The notes under the pieces: model-generated | What the model was told of the DNA's origin: nothing | What the model saw: the letters and a program-made list of their open reading frames with translations, nothing else | The model's database searches: none | Assembly: GCF_000315625.1 (NCBI RefSeq) | Contig: NW_005434587.1 | Span: forward strand, 158,392-222,391 | DNA length: 64,000 nucleotides | Direction of reading: 5' to 3' | Origin: Guillardia theta CCMP2712 | Taxonomy: Eukaryota; Cryptophyceae; Pyrenomonadales; Geminigeraceae | Shown: piece by piece, positions 12,541 to 23,069 of the stretch | Layout: the number at the start of each line of letters is the position of its first letter | Numbering within the stretch: the stretch's first letter is position 1 | Position numbers and translations under genes: made by a program

Positions 12541-13493
12541 AAGAAATGAAGGATCTGTACAACCGTAGGATCACGCCAACGGCGTCACATCGCATCCTTT
12601 GTTGTTCAACGTGTCAGGCAGATTGTGGAAGGAAAGCGTTCAAGTCAAGCATGGCCTGCTTCTGCCCAGGTGGAACATGGAGGCTCCTCATGCTCTAGAC
12701 GGCTGGACACGGAGGTCGCCTCCTCTTCTTCAGATCGCCGCACATGAATGTCGAGGCCCCGTCAACCTATCTGCATCACCCAACTCCACTCAGTCTATTC
12801 ATCAAAATGCCCTCCATTTCTCTGAAGAGCTTCCCTTCCTTGCCTCTCCCTCCCTCTCCTCCGTGTGCTCTCACTACCTTCATTTTCAGGTATGAGAGGA
12901 GATGGGGTGAGGGAGCAGCAGAGTAAGGAGAACCATCTACCTTACACTATTGTGATCCCCGTCACGCCTATCCCACCTCCGCCCCCCTTCCCCCGCTCCT
13001 CTCTTTTTCTCCCCTCCCCTCCCCCCCCCCCCCTCGCACCTGCGGCGAATCATTCGGCATAGCAGCTAGACGACATCGCTGCCCCCAGTATTCGCTTCCT
13101 TCCACTACCGGTGTCAGAACCACCTTTTGCTGCCTCCAACCAAATTGCCAGGCTTTTACTGATGAGTCGGACTCGGTCCCTCGGAGTGGCAGTGGCCGGG
13201 GCCTGCTGGCAGGCTGGCCCTGAGCCGCCGGGCCGGCCGGGCCGCCGCCGCCAATTGGACTCCGATCGCAATCGGGAGTCCCAAGAAATTGGCAGCAGGA
13301 TCCTTTACTCAAAGTTAAGTTAAAGAATCCATGTGAAAAGCCGTTCGTTTCCGCCGTGGAGATCTTACGAACGTCAGCTTTTCCGAAGCCTCGGAGTCGC
13401 CGGGGCCACACAAGCTTTAAATTGTGAAAACATTTGTTTTCGCTATCATTTTACGAACCTGTCACTGTCTGCCTGTCTGCCTGCATGATATAT
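12541..13493. repeat. Intergenic GC-rich module B between divergent genes
   Basis: Shared upstream region of the chromatin gene (leftward) and RWP-RK copy A (rightward). It has pyrimidine-rich DNA (12830-13045), a GCCGGGCCGGCCGGGCCG palindromic block (13195-13255), and CTCAAAGTTAAGTTAAA near 13308-13322. The last matches the motif in modules A and D. A shared promoter is possible. No RNA gene was recognised. Confidence 0.55.
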
Positions 13494-13539
13494 CTTGTTT
13501 GTCCAATGCTCGAGTCAGTCTAGAGCTGTACAGGTTCCA

Positions 13540-14183
13540 ATGCAGCAAGAAGAGGAGGTAGAAGAGGACGTTCAGGTACTTCAGGTCACCAATGCCGTCG
13601 CAATCTTCCCCCGTAACAAGAAAACCGGCCCAAGACAGTCTCCGGTCTTTCTCACCCGTCACGACCTCGTCAAGCTCTTCCCCTTCAAGCTCGAAGAAGC
13701 CGCCGAAAGCCTGGTACTCCCATACTCTCACCTCCCGTGCACGGGCTTGGCTGACAGAGGACGCTCCTACAGGGCTTGTCGCTGACGGCCTTGAGGAACG
13801 CATGTCGAAAGCTTGGCATCTACCGATGGCCGTATGCCAGAGCAGGAGGGGCCTCGATCACAGGCTCGCGGGAGCATCAAACGACCAGTAGCGCAGAGCA
13901 CGCTGACTTCTCCGACGACATCATGCAAGCGGAGGCGTCAGCGTCAGGCGGTGGGAGCAGCCACGAGGGCGTCGTGACGAGTCATCAGGACGAGACGGCG
14001 TCAAGTCAGGAGGATCAAGTCGGAGCCGATCCGCATGAGGCGAGCGAAGGAGATGTACGATCGATGGAAGAAGGGAAGGAGCGGAGGTTCATAGAGTGGT
14101 ACGCGAACCAAAAGGACGAGGACGAAGAGAGCGTATTCTACGAGCCTGAGAGGAAAACGTCTAGACTGATCGAGAAGATATAA
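13540..14183 (+). CDS. RWP-RK domain transcription factor, copy A
   Basis: Two exons (13540-13713 and 13773-14183) around a 59-nt intron, about 194 residues. The join restores an RWP-RK DNA-binding domain: FLTRHDLVKLFPFKLEEAA followed by LGLSLTALRNACRKLGIYRW and then PYAR. The signature RWPxRK reads RWPYAR here. RWP-RK proteins regulate nitrogen responses and sexual differentiation in plants and green algae, and are found in other protists. The tail is acidic and Ser/Gln-rich. Bases 13594-14153 are one arm of an inverted repeat shared with copy B. The start is uncertain; a more upstream Met lies at 13495. Confidence 0.8.
13594..14153 (+). repeat. 560-bp inverted repeat, left arm
   Basis: Matches the reverse complement of 14780-15339 with the same length and no difference in the stretches I compared, including the intron. 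Coordinates of paired bases sum to 28933. The homology stops sharply at both ends (GCCGTCGC outside, GAGAGG inside). The arm covers most of RWP-RK copy A. Confidence 0.92.
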
Positions 14184-14779
14184 ATCGTGAGACATTTTTT
14201 TCGTGTTGTCACCCGTTAATTCCCTACATCATTGAGTAGGTGTTTGTTGCGATGATGAGGACTACAGTCTATCAATCAGAACATACTCGTGGTTTTGCTC
14301 GGCAGAGCCTCCTCGGGCCCTGATGACTGGACTTGAGTTCACGACAATAAACGGAAACTTTGCTGATATGTGTACATCAGACTTACATCAAAAGAGGAGG
14401 GGTGAAGGGAGCATGCGAAATTATCGATCGATATCCTGTTGTCAAAATGATTCTGTTTGAGCCCAAACATACCAGTGCAAATGCGATGTTTTGACGATGC
14501 ATTTGGGTATCGGATCAAAAGAGCATTTTATTAATCATCTTCATGAAATAGGAAGAGAGTGACAAGTTACAAAATCTGCAGAATGAAAACTATTCCGAGC
14601 GAGAGCAGTCTCGGAAAGAGGAGGCTGAGATAACAAGATTGACGTTTTCCCATCTTCCTCTCCTCAGAGCTGTTAAGAGACCAAGAGACTAAAATGGAGG
14701 ATTCCGTTCAAAAGGCGGGTAGGTATGAAACAGATGATGAGATATTCGAGATCGCATCATATTGAGTCCAACGAGTCTC
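14154..14779. other. Spacer between the inverted repeat arms
   Basis: About 626 bp separating the arms. It holds the different 3' ends of the two RWP-RK genes (stops at 14183 and 14708) and otherwise unique, moderately AT-rich DNA. No other gene was seen. Confidence 0.7.
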
Positions 14780-15375
14780 CCTCTCAGGCTCGTAGAATAC
14801 GCTCTCTTCGTCCTCGTCCTTTTGGTTCGCGTACCACTCTATGAACCTCCGCTCCTTCCCTTCTTCCATCGATCGTACATCTCCTTCGCTCGCCTCATGC
14901 GGATCGGCTCCGACTTGATCCTCCTGACTTGACGCCGTCTCGTCCTGATGACTCGTCACGACGCCCTCGTGGCTGCTCCCACCGCCTGACGCTGACGCCT
15001 CCGCTTGCATGATGTCGTCGGAGAAGTCAGCGTGCTCTGCGCTACTGGTCGTTTGATGCTCCCGCGAGCCTGTGATCGAGGCCCCTCCTGCTCTGGCATA
15101 CGGCCATCGGTAGATGCCAAGCTTTCGACATGCGTTCCTCAAGGCCGTCAGCGACAAGCCCTGTAGGAGCGTCCTCTGTCAGCCAAGCCCGTGCACGGGA
15201 GGTGAGAGTATGGGAGTACCAGGCTTTCGGCGGCTTCTTCGAGCTTGAAGGGGAAGAGCTTGACGAGGTCGTGACGGGTGAGAAAGACCGGAGACTGTCT
15301 TGGGCCGGTTTTCTTGTTACGGGGGAAGATTGCGACGGCTTGAGGGGTCTGCATTGCTGCGCGTGTTGCTGTCAC
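14708..15375 (-). CDS. RWP-RK domain transcription factor, copy B
   Basis: Mirror copy of the gene at 13540-14183, on the opposite strand and tail-to-tail with it. Exons 15375-15220 and 15160-14708 flank the same 59-nt intron; about 202 residues. From AVAIFPRNKKTGP to FYEPER the protein is identical to copy A. The first residues (MTATRAAMQTPQ) and the last (ETRWTQYDAISN onward) differ, because they lie outside the repeat arm. Both copies appear intact, so both could be functional. The start could instead be the Met at 15354. Confidence 0.78.
14780..15339 (-). repeat. 560-bp inverted repeat, right arm
   Basis: Partner of 13594-14153. Identity extends through exons and intron alike, so the duplication is recent, the arms are kept alike by gene conversion, or the assembly is wrong here. 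Confidence 0.92.
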
Positions 15376-15832
15376 TGCAGGGTGAGTTAAGACGTCTTAA
15401 GAGAGACCGAAGATCCGTGCGGCTGTGACAGGAGGTGATGGGGTGCGAGAGTCACGTTACTTGACTGGCTAAACATTTGCAGTCACGTTACTTGATCAGA
15501 AGTCACGGTACTCGTAACTCGAAGGCACCGTATCTCCCATCAAGAAGTTTTAACCCAATAATGCCTTGAAACTCGCGTGGTCACAGTAGAGGTTTTCGCT
15601 GCCTCTTTCTTCGTATATAAACAATTAGAGTCTCTTGTTGAGGCGGACTTGGGTTGGTTTGCCCTTTACTAAAGGAAAAATCATTCAAGGTGTCATTCGT
15701 CGGCAAGAACTTCTACAGTGCCGTCTTGGCGGATTTGAGGCTTCATCTTGATTTCACTGACCCCCTCCTTGGACAGGCTGCGAAGACGATCAGAAGGACA
15801 TTGCAAACACAACCAAAGCAGAAGCAGAGACA
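15376..15832. other. Intergenic region
   Basis: Lies upstream of RWP-RK copy B and downstream of the DNL zinc-finger gene. A TATATA-like word sits near 15613-15618. The words AGTCACGTTACTTGA and CACGTTACTTGA are repeated around 15450-15495. No gene was seen. Confidence 0.5.
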
Positions 15833-17127
15833 TCACCGATTGTCCACGCTCTCACCCCTCTCCCTGAGAAAGTCTTCAACATTCACGCTCCTTCTCCCTA
15901 CTCATTCCAGTCAGGTGTGTGCAGCAATTCGGCATTTGGTGAAACCCGTTGAGTCATAGAAGTAGCCGAGATTATCCGCCAGCAAATGCTGAACCTAGTT
16001 TTGAATTACAACGTAGTTTGACAATGTCGGATTTGACTTAGTACCCCACACCCATCACACTTGACGATAACCACCCCTTTCTCGTATGCCTGTTATCCGC
16101 TGAGGAGAAGAGATCACAAATCAACGGACGATACCATCCTGGTGAAGATCTTGCTCTGACGAGTTTCGCATTTGTTGCACGTGAAAACAATTTGCATCTC
16201 CGGATACTTGCCTGATCATGAGCATTTACTAGCACCCCGAGTTTGAATCAATCTCCAAACCTGGATTTTGAGCTTTATCTTTGCTGAACGAGGACATCTT
16301 CTTCTCTTGCTCTCTCTTGGCTATCTCGTCATCGCTATTGCAAAACCAATGAGGTTACCAAAACAGTCTGTCCAGTGCGTAGGCACTTTCTACCTTTCTT
16401 GTCGACCAAACCCTTTGTTACCTCCACTACGAGCTTGGAGGCAGAGAGCGCTCAAGCGGCTCATCTGTCTGGCATGACGAGCCTTGACCTGGAAGATCTT
16501 TGAGCAACCCTCACCCAACAACCCGTCGTTTACCACGTGCTCTATAGAAACACAAGGAGGGCAGGCCCGTCTCCGATCCAACGAGTTGATGCCGCGATTG
16601 CCAAAAAGAAGCATCCCTGGTTCAACGAAGCCCAAGGGAGAGGATGATTTCTGAGCCCTCGCGCGTTTGAGCCTTTCGTCGTAATCTTTCTTACTGTACA
16701 TATCACTCCTCTTGGCATCTTCGCTCAACCTCTTTGGAAGGTCCATCACCTAATCCATTGGAATCATGAACTCCACTGATCACTTCGTTCCTTTCGAGCC
16801 TTACCTTCTCAGAATAAATCAACTCGTTATCTTTCGAGACATTGAGAAAGAGCTCAGAGCCCCTTATAACTGCCCTGCTTTTGAACCCGAACATGTCCTG
16901 TTCCCAAGCAAGTCAGGAACAAACGGTCAAGCGTCTTACCCGCACCTCTTTCACACTGTCCCAATCACCGTGGTTATAGAATCCAGGCTGACAAAGTAAT
17001 GAATGAGTATGATGTCCAGTAGAAGTGCAGGAAAGGAATTGCTGACCTCCAACAGAGCAGAACTGGTGACAAGCCCGAAGAAAAGAAGCAAGAAAAAACC
17101 GCGAATTAAAACGGCAGATGATGTCAT
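15833..17127 (-). CDS. DNL-type zinc-finger protein (Zim17/Hep1/DNLZ-like) with N-terminal signal peptide
   Basis: DNL zinc-finger proteins keep organellar Hsp70 soluble and active. The diagnostic parts are split over three exons: FTCNKCETRQSKIFTRM, then AYEKGVVIVKCDGCG, then VQHLLADNLGYF. These supply both CxxC zinc pairs and the family ADNLG motif. A last exon ends SVNVEDFLRERGESVDNR at 15833. Introns are 46-55 nt and phases close. Upstream exons lead back to MTSSAVLIRG and the hydrophobic FFLLLFFGLVTSSA (start 17127), which looks like an ER signal peptide. That would suit a protein sent to a secondary plastid. The middle exons (DMFGFKSR to RRRACPP) are not recognised and might belong to a separate upstream gene; an internal start at 16464 is the alternative. 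Confidence 0.72.
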
Positions 17128-17760
17128 TTAGAAGCTGTTTCTGCTGGTATTTTCTGCCGCCCTGAAAATCAAAACGATGCTGTCTTAGTTCATAGTCCAT
17201 CCATTTCAAGTAGTGCCTAACCCATCATCACAACAGCAACACATGCAGCCGTATCAATCCGGTTTACAATCTCTGCCTCCTTCAATTCCACTTCCTCAAC
17301 CTGCTATCGTAATGCAGGTTTCCGCTCCTCTCTTCCTCTCTCATTCCATCCTTCAACACCTTATGCATTGCGATCCCCCGTCCCGCCCTCTCTCCTCCTT
17401 CCCGCCCTCGAATTTTCCATTCCTTCGGCCTCATGTATGCGATCCGACCACAAACCATGCCCTCATCCCCACTGATTCCCAGATTTTTCCTCACCCTCAT
17501 CCCCCTCATCCCCCACATTCCGGCGGCCGGGCTGCATTCCGGGCCAACTCAGGGGCCAACTTGGATCATCTCAGTGCTCGTCCTGGTTCATCCTGGCTCC
17601 TCGACCCCGGGCCCCCTCAGTCTGCTCTCCTGCCTTAGAGCATTTAGTGCCGTCGAGCCCCAACTTGCGTGACACGTGCGGCTCAGTGATTTGGAACTCT
17701 CAGACATGTAATATACATCTTGAACTCTACAACTCTACTCTCTGTTGGTGAAGGAGTACC
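17128..17760. other. Intergenic region
   Basis: Pyrimidine-rich stretch (17320-17520) followed by a GGCCGGGC-containing GC-rich patch (17520-17620). It lies between the DNL gene start and the helicase gene end. Its open frames are proline/serine-rich and look like composition rather than genes. Confidence 0.5.
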
Positions 17761-20700
17761 TCAATCCTCATCGATCACTATCACCTCGTCGTCTTCTATC
17801 CTCGACCCGCTCAGCAGGTGCTGGTCGTCAAGGAGACGGAAGTTGGAATGAAGTTGGCTTGCATAAAAGTCCCGGCTGAACTCTGTCTGCAACGATTGAG
17901 CAAGAGAGCTTCTTTCTTCCTCCTGCCTTCCTTGTGGCTCCAGCTGCTGACGGGGACGTTTGTCGCCATTCGACTCTCCGCTGTCTCTCTTCCTCTTCAG
18001 CTTCCCTGCGTTGACTTGCTCCCAGAACTTCTTGATCCTGCTCACCATCTCCTCCTCGTGAAGCTTCGAGACGGACTCCCATACATGGCACACAGACCAT
18101 CCAACACGGACCATCATGCAGCTACAGGCATACTTCTCCTTGAGCGCACTCGGGGTCTCGTTTTCGTTGTGCAGGAACACAGCGACGCGGGAGCAGCCGG
18201 GGGAGCTGAGCTCTATCACCCGGATGTCTTCGCTGCCCACGGTGCTTCCGATGCTCCAGAGATCGGCAGAGATGTCAGGAGATTTGAGCTTGTTCAAGAT
18301 GGTTGAGAACGCAGGGGGGATCGGAAAATGATCAGAACCCGCACATTCCTCGTCCTTCTCGTGCAAGTCAGACGAGTTGAAGAAGTTCAAGAGCTTCAGC
18401 CTCATGTCCGTCTCCTTCTTCAGATCGGCGGGCGAGACTGAGTGGAACAGCATCAGGCAGTTCTTTGCACGGGAGACCGCGACGTTGAAACTTTGCTCGT
18501 GCCTCTCTTGCTCCGCTGCGAGGTTGCGCGGGCCAGCCACCATGGTGAGCATGATGATGTCTTTCTCAGATCCCTGGAATGTTGCAGCGTCTCCAAACTC
18601 CATGTTGTATTCCTCTATCTTCCCTTGTAGAAATGGGTCGGACGTCAGTTTCTTCTTGATTTCTTCAGCCTGGTGGATGTTCCACAGGGACAGTACCCCG
18701 ATGGAGGGTTTGGTGGAAGGTTTGCCGTTTGCCTTGATAGGGTTGCGATCGTAGTGATGAACGATTTCTCGAATCTGCAAATACTTCGTTTAGAACAAAC
18801 AAGGAAGGCAGCAAATGCCGTTACCTTCTCAACGATACAATCTTGCTCTTCGAAATTCAATCTCTTCTGACCCTGGACTCTGCATTCACCATCCTGCACG
18901 TGATAGCGTTCCAGGGGCTTCAAGAAGGCATCTGAATCGGCCAGCTCGTTCCTTCGCAACGGAATGAGCGCGTTCTGGTAGAACTCCGCGTTGGAGAACT
19001 TGATGATCTCCGGGAGGCAACGGAAATGTTCTCTCAGGAGCACTCGTGACCCGCTGAAGATCTCTTTGAAGAGACTGAACAAAGGGCAACCTGGAAGAAC
19101 GTTCTCGACGGTGCTGTCAGGAAACATTTCTAGCGTCTCCCGAGCATCGTTCTGGTCCTTTTCAATGGCACGGGCGGGAGCAACCTGTTGGTCATCTCCT
19201 ATGACGATGATCTTCTTTCCTCGCAGAAGAGCAGGGAAGGAGGAGAAGTCAGATTGCGAAGCTTCGTCCAGGATAACAACATCAAATACTCCAAATTCAG
19301 CAGGGAGAAGTTCGGAAACGTTTGCTGTCGGCATGATCCACAATGGGAGAACATTGATGAGAGCGCTATTTGACAACAGCTGCTCCAGCTCCTTGCGAGC
19401 ACGGTAATACTTGGCTGGCATTCTCTTCCCACGCGATTTGGTCTCAATCTTCGCAACATCTTTGATAAGACGCCGAAGAGTTTCAAGCTGAGAAAAGATT
19501 GAATTCTTCAAGTTTTGTTGCAGATGCCTTTGTGCCATGTGCGCAACTAATTTTTGAGAAACTTTGCAAATGTCTTTGATGCATTGTTCTCGCTTTGTGA
19601 GATTTTTTTGAAACAGGTCAATGCCAACCACGTCCTTGCAAAGTTGAAGATATTGACGCAGATAGATCGAGAAGCAATTCATGATCAGTTCATGCCGATT
19701 GAACAAGTGAATTTCAATCGGATCGATACTGTTCAGCCACTTCGTGAGACCTGCTTTCTGAAGCTGAACTTTCATGGAAACGATCCCAGGGCCTGAAAAT
19801 GAAAACAATTTCCTCGAGATGCGAGAAAAGAGCGAGTCCGGATTTGATTCGGTCTGCAGCTCTTTTCGAACTTTTTCAACGAGGTCTTTCTCTTCCATCA
19901 GCGCTAACAAAGAAGGATTCGGAAAGGGCAGCAGTTCATCTGCATCCAAGTGCAGATACGAACGATCGCGAGGTAGAATGTAACTTGAGCTCAGTTGCTC
20001 CGGGGAAAAATTCTTGTACGCAGAAAGATCATCTGATTTCTTCATGAAAGCTTGCAGAAAGCTTGCAAACTCTCGAATACGTTCGACATAGCTCTTGTTG
20101 CAGAGCTCTGAGATGTGGATTCCTCCTTTCGAAATGTGTTCAAAAGACTGATAGAAGATGGAGTGCAAAAATTCATCGTCGCATTCCACATTATGCAGTT
20201 TTTGTGTGATATTCACCAAGTTTTCCTTTTGTCTTTCAATTTCAAAATGGTCGATTGGCATATTCTGGACATCGTTCAATCGTTTTGTCGCTTCCACCAG
20301 TTGATCAAGCATATCGCGTTTGCTCCCCTCCCACGAGATCGCAATGTTTGCCAGCCATGGTACCGCCTCTCCGATTTTTTTCTTCATGACGGAAAGCGCA
20401 TGGATCCCATGGCTCGTGATCAAGATTTTGTTTCCCTGAGAAATCAAATGACAAGCGATGTTTGCTGCGAAGAACCGTCAGTCAATCACATTGATTCATT
20501 GACATGCTCTTACCTATCGTGTGAGTCTTGCCCGTACCAGGAGGGCCCTCAACCACTACCACGTTTGAGTTGCAGAGCAGCTTGACTACCTTGAGTTGAT
20601 CTGCGTTGTACGGTAAAGGCAAGAGGAAAGCGGGATGATCGTGTGAGGCGATAGAAGATGACTGCGATGGGCCATCAATGATGTCTTTACAGTAAGATGG

Positions 20701-21420
20701 TATCACACATGAGGGTGAATCAAGCAACTTTGAGAATGTATTGGCGTCTTTTGAATTGCTGGGCTTGTAGATGACCCAGGTCCTGAGAATCTCGAGGTTC
20801 TTCGGGAGGTTCTGATTGTTGAGGTAATATTTCTGGTCCTCGACCACTGGCTTAACGCTGGAAAAGTCGCTTCTCAACTGCATGCCGAGTGACGTCATGA
20901 GATCATAGAGGTCGTCTGAGTTCGGGTGGAGATTCTTGATATCTTCCAGTCTCTTTGCACTCTCCTTCTTCAACTTGTCGAATTCTTGTAGTGAATGACA
21001 CAAAACTTCGAAATTCCAAAGTTCAATGTCCATATCTGCAACTGGGGAGATGAGGAAATAATCGTCTAGCATTAAGCAGGTCATTTCGAAGAGAATCAAT
21101 GGATGGTTGATATTTTTGTAGCCATATCGCATCAACCCAACTCCGAGTATCAAAGTTTCGTTCGTTCCTTTGCAACACAAAGAGTGTAACTGTTTTCTAA
21201 CTGGTTCTGCTAGATCATCTCGACGAATGCAAATGCTGCATTCCGAGTTGAATTCTTGGTCTTTCAAGTCTTGTTCCATGATCAAAATCGAGTTGTCCTT
21301 GTAATATTGCAGAGACAAAGGGCATGCGTCGGAGGTCAAGTCGGAGTCTCCTTTCTTGGACAACTTCTCTGCATATTCCAGTAGTTTCTTGAGTTTCGTG
21401 TTCTCGTGCATGTTGTTCAT
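17761..21420 (-). CDS. Superfamily 1 (Upf1-like) helicase with possible degenerate nuclease tail
   Basis: ATP-dependent nucleic-acid helicase of about 1,186 residues in three exons (from 21420 to 20514, 20464-18825, 18774-17761). Walker A is EGPPGTGKTHTI (about 20520-20553), restored across the first intron. Motif II is VVILDEASQSDF (about 19265), followed by KKIIVIGDDQQVAPA. The C-terminal RecA half has TFQGSEKDIIMLTMV and FNVAVSRAKNCLMLF (motif VI region). After residue ~1000 the tail VRVGWSVCHVWESV resembles the end of VSR/MTES_1575-type nuclease domains often attached to such helicases, but I cannot find its acidic active-site residues. The reading frame stays open upstream of Met 21420 and the assembly gap is 230 bases away, so an N-terminal exon may be missing. 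Confidence 0.85.
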
Positions 21421-21879
21421 CTGCAAAACATCGGTGAGATCGCCACACGTAGGCTGCTCTGAAAAGTTTTGATCACTACGACACGATTCCTGTCGCTCTC
21501 TCTTCTCTCTCTCCCTCTCTCCTCTCCCCCTCCATCACTCCTGTTCTTCCCTTCCCCTCGCCCGCTTCTTCCCTCCCTCCTTCCTCACTGCCCGTCTCCT
21601 GCCTCCCTCACTGCCCGTCTCTTCCCTCCCTCCCTCCTCCTCCCCCGCCCCCNNNNNNNNNNNNNNNNNNNNNNNNNNNNNNNNNNNNNNNNNNNNNNNN
21701 NNNNNNNNNNNNNNNNNNNNNNNNNNNNNNNNNNNNNNNNNNNNNNNNNNNNNNNNNNNNNTCCCTCCCTCCCTCCCTCCCTCCCTCCCAGCATCGTTGG
21801 GTCGCACTGGATCACCATCTTCTCTGAGCTAGGAAACCCGACAGTGGGCTGCATTTTTACTCAATCATAGGGGCACAGG
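21421..21879. other. CT-rich tract around an assembly gap
   Basis: Bases 21490-21790 are CCCTCC/CTTCCC repeats on the + strand, interrupted by 109 Ns (21653-21761). The gap clearly sits in a simple repeat, so its true length is unknown. The first exons of the genes on both sides could be affected. Confidence 0.9.
21653..21761. other. Run of 109 N (assembly gap)
   Basis: Unresolved bases flanked on both sides by CCCT repeats. Confidence 1.
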
Positions 21880-23069
21880 GTGGGCATGGAGGCAGCGGAG
21901 GAGGAGGAGGCGGAGGTGCGGGCGATAGCGAAGCTGCTGGAGGTCTACTGCAAGGGATCGAACGGGAAGTATGACGCCTACACGGACAAGAAACTTGTGG
22001 ATACCTGCCAGAGGGAGCTGGGAGAGGAGATGGTGGAGACGAGGACTGGTGGGCCCAAGGGCAGGTTGCTCCGGGCCTTTGCGGATAAACTCAATAAGTT
22101 CGACAAGTTTTCAGGAAAGACGAGGACCGAGGCGCTATGCAATCTGGCCGAAGTAAGCTTGCTTCCCTGTGCGATGGCACCTTACGAGGCCATGGCTGCA
22201 GTTGCGCTTGTTGGAACCTACTCGACTCACATATCTCTTGAAAGCAAGCCGAGGGTTCAGGCGACAGCTTGCACCAAGCAGAGACGAGTTGATTCGAGAA
22301 TGTCTGACGCACTTCAAGCAGATATTGAACAAGAAGGTGTGTCTTCCTGCCCTCTCCTTGCTCACGCTCACTCCTGCTGCAGGTCGGTCCTCAGCGCCAG
22401 CCGACTCCCGAAAGGCAGAAGCTTGCTCTCATAATTGGGATCTCCAACTATGACAAGGAAGCTCTCCCCAACTGCACCAGTGATGCTCGTTGTATCTCCG
22501 AAGCCTTCAAGAGCAGGGGCTTCGAGACCTACCTGGAGTTCGACACTCAGGATCAAGAGTCGTTCTGGAAAGTTTACGAGGACTTCGCCTCTAAGATCAG
22601 ACCGCCATGTACCGTTCTGTTCTACGTGGCCGCTCATGGCGCACAATTCCATACAGACGTTCTTGTCTTCCCCATCATTCCCTTCCGGACGAAGGATGCC
22701 GAGAAGGCCATCTCGATGCAGGCCATGATCAACAAGATCTCAACACGGCTCGACCCGGACAGCGATGTAGTCATGCTGCTTGACACTTGCAGAGTGAACT
22801 TCAGCCAACGAGGCCATCAGGACCTCGAGCAGCTAGCGACACTTCCTCAGACCTGGATCTTGTATGCGACCAAGGAGAGCTACCCGGTGTGTGACGGCCC
22901 TGACGGAGGCAACTCACCGTTCACGAGGGCAGTGCTGAGGACTCTGAAGGAGTTGGGGCCCGACGTGGAGTTCTATAAATTTGCTACTTCAGTGAACAAG
23001 TACGTGAGAGACTGTGGCATGCAACGGTCTGAGTTGAAGGCGGATATGACAAAAGAATTATTTATATAA
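21880..23069 (+). CDS. Caspase-like cysteine protease (peptidase C14 fold)
   Basis: Three exons (21880-22152, 22202-22336, 22383-23069), all joined in phase 0, give 364 residues. Residues ~149-300 form a caspase-like domain: KLALIIGISNYDKEALPNC and DARCISEAFKSRGF at the start, LFYVAAHGAQF with the putative catalytic His221, and VVMLLDTCRVNF with the putative catalytic Cys272. The usual GHG is AHG here and the Cys box is DTCR rather than DACR. The N-terminal 136 residues are helical and charged, and I do not recognise them. The arrangement resembles metacaspase, paracaspase or orthocaspase proteins more than animal caspases. No p10 region was recognised beyond the single domain. It lies between the helicase and the giant NTPase gene. 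Confidence 0.82.

Noticed and set aside
13594-15339. Inverted repeat as a transposon with terminal repeats
   Set aside because: The arms are the gene bodies themselves; no transposase, target duplication or short terminal repeat was seen.
15654-15959. 101-codon open stretch on the + strand
   Set aside because: Overlaps the last exons of the DNL zinc-finger gene on the other strand, whose protein matches a family.
21469-21870. Open frames across the N run
   Set aside because: They consist of unknown residues and CCCT-repeat translation.
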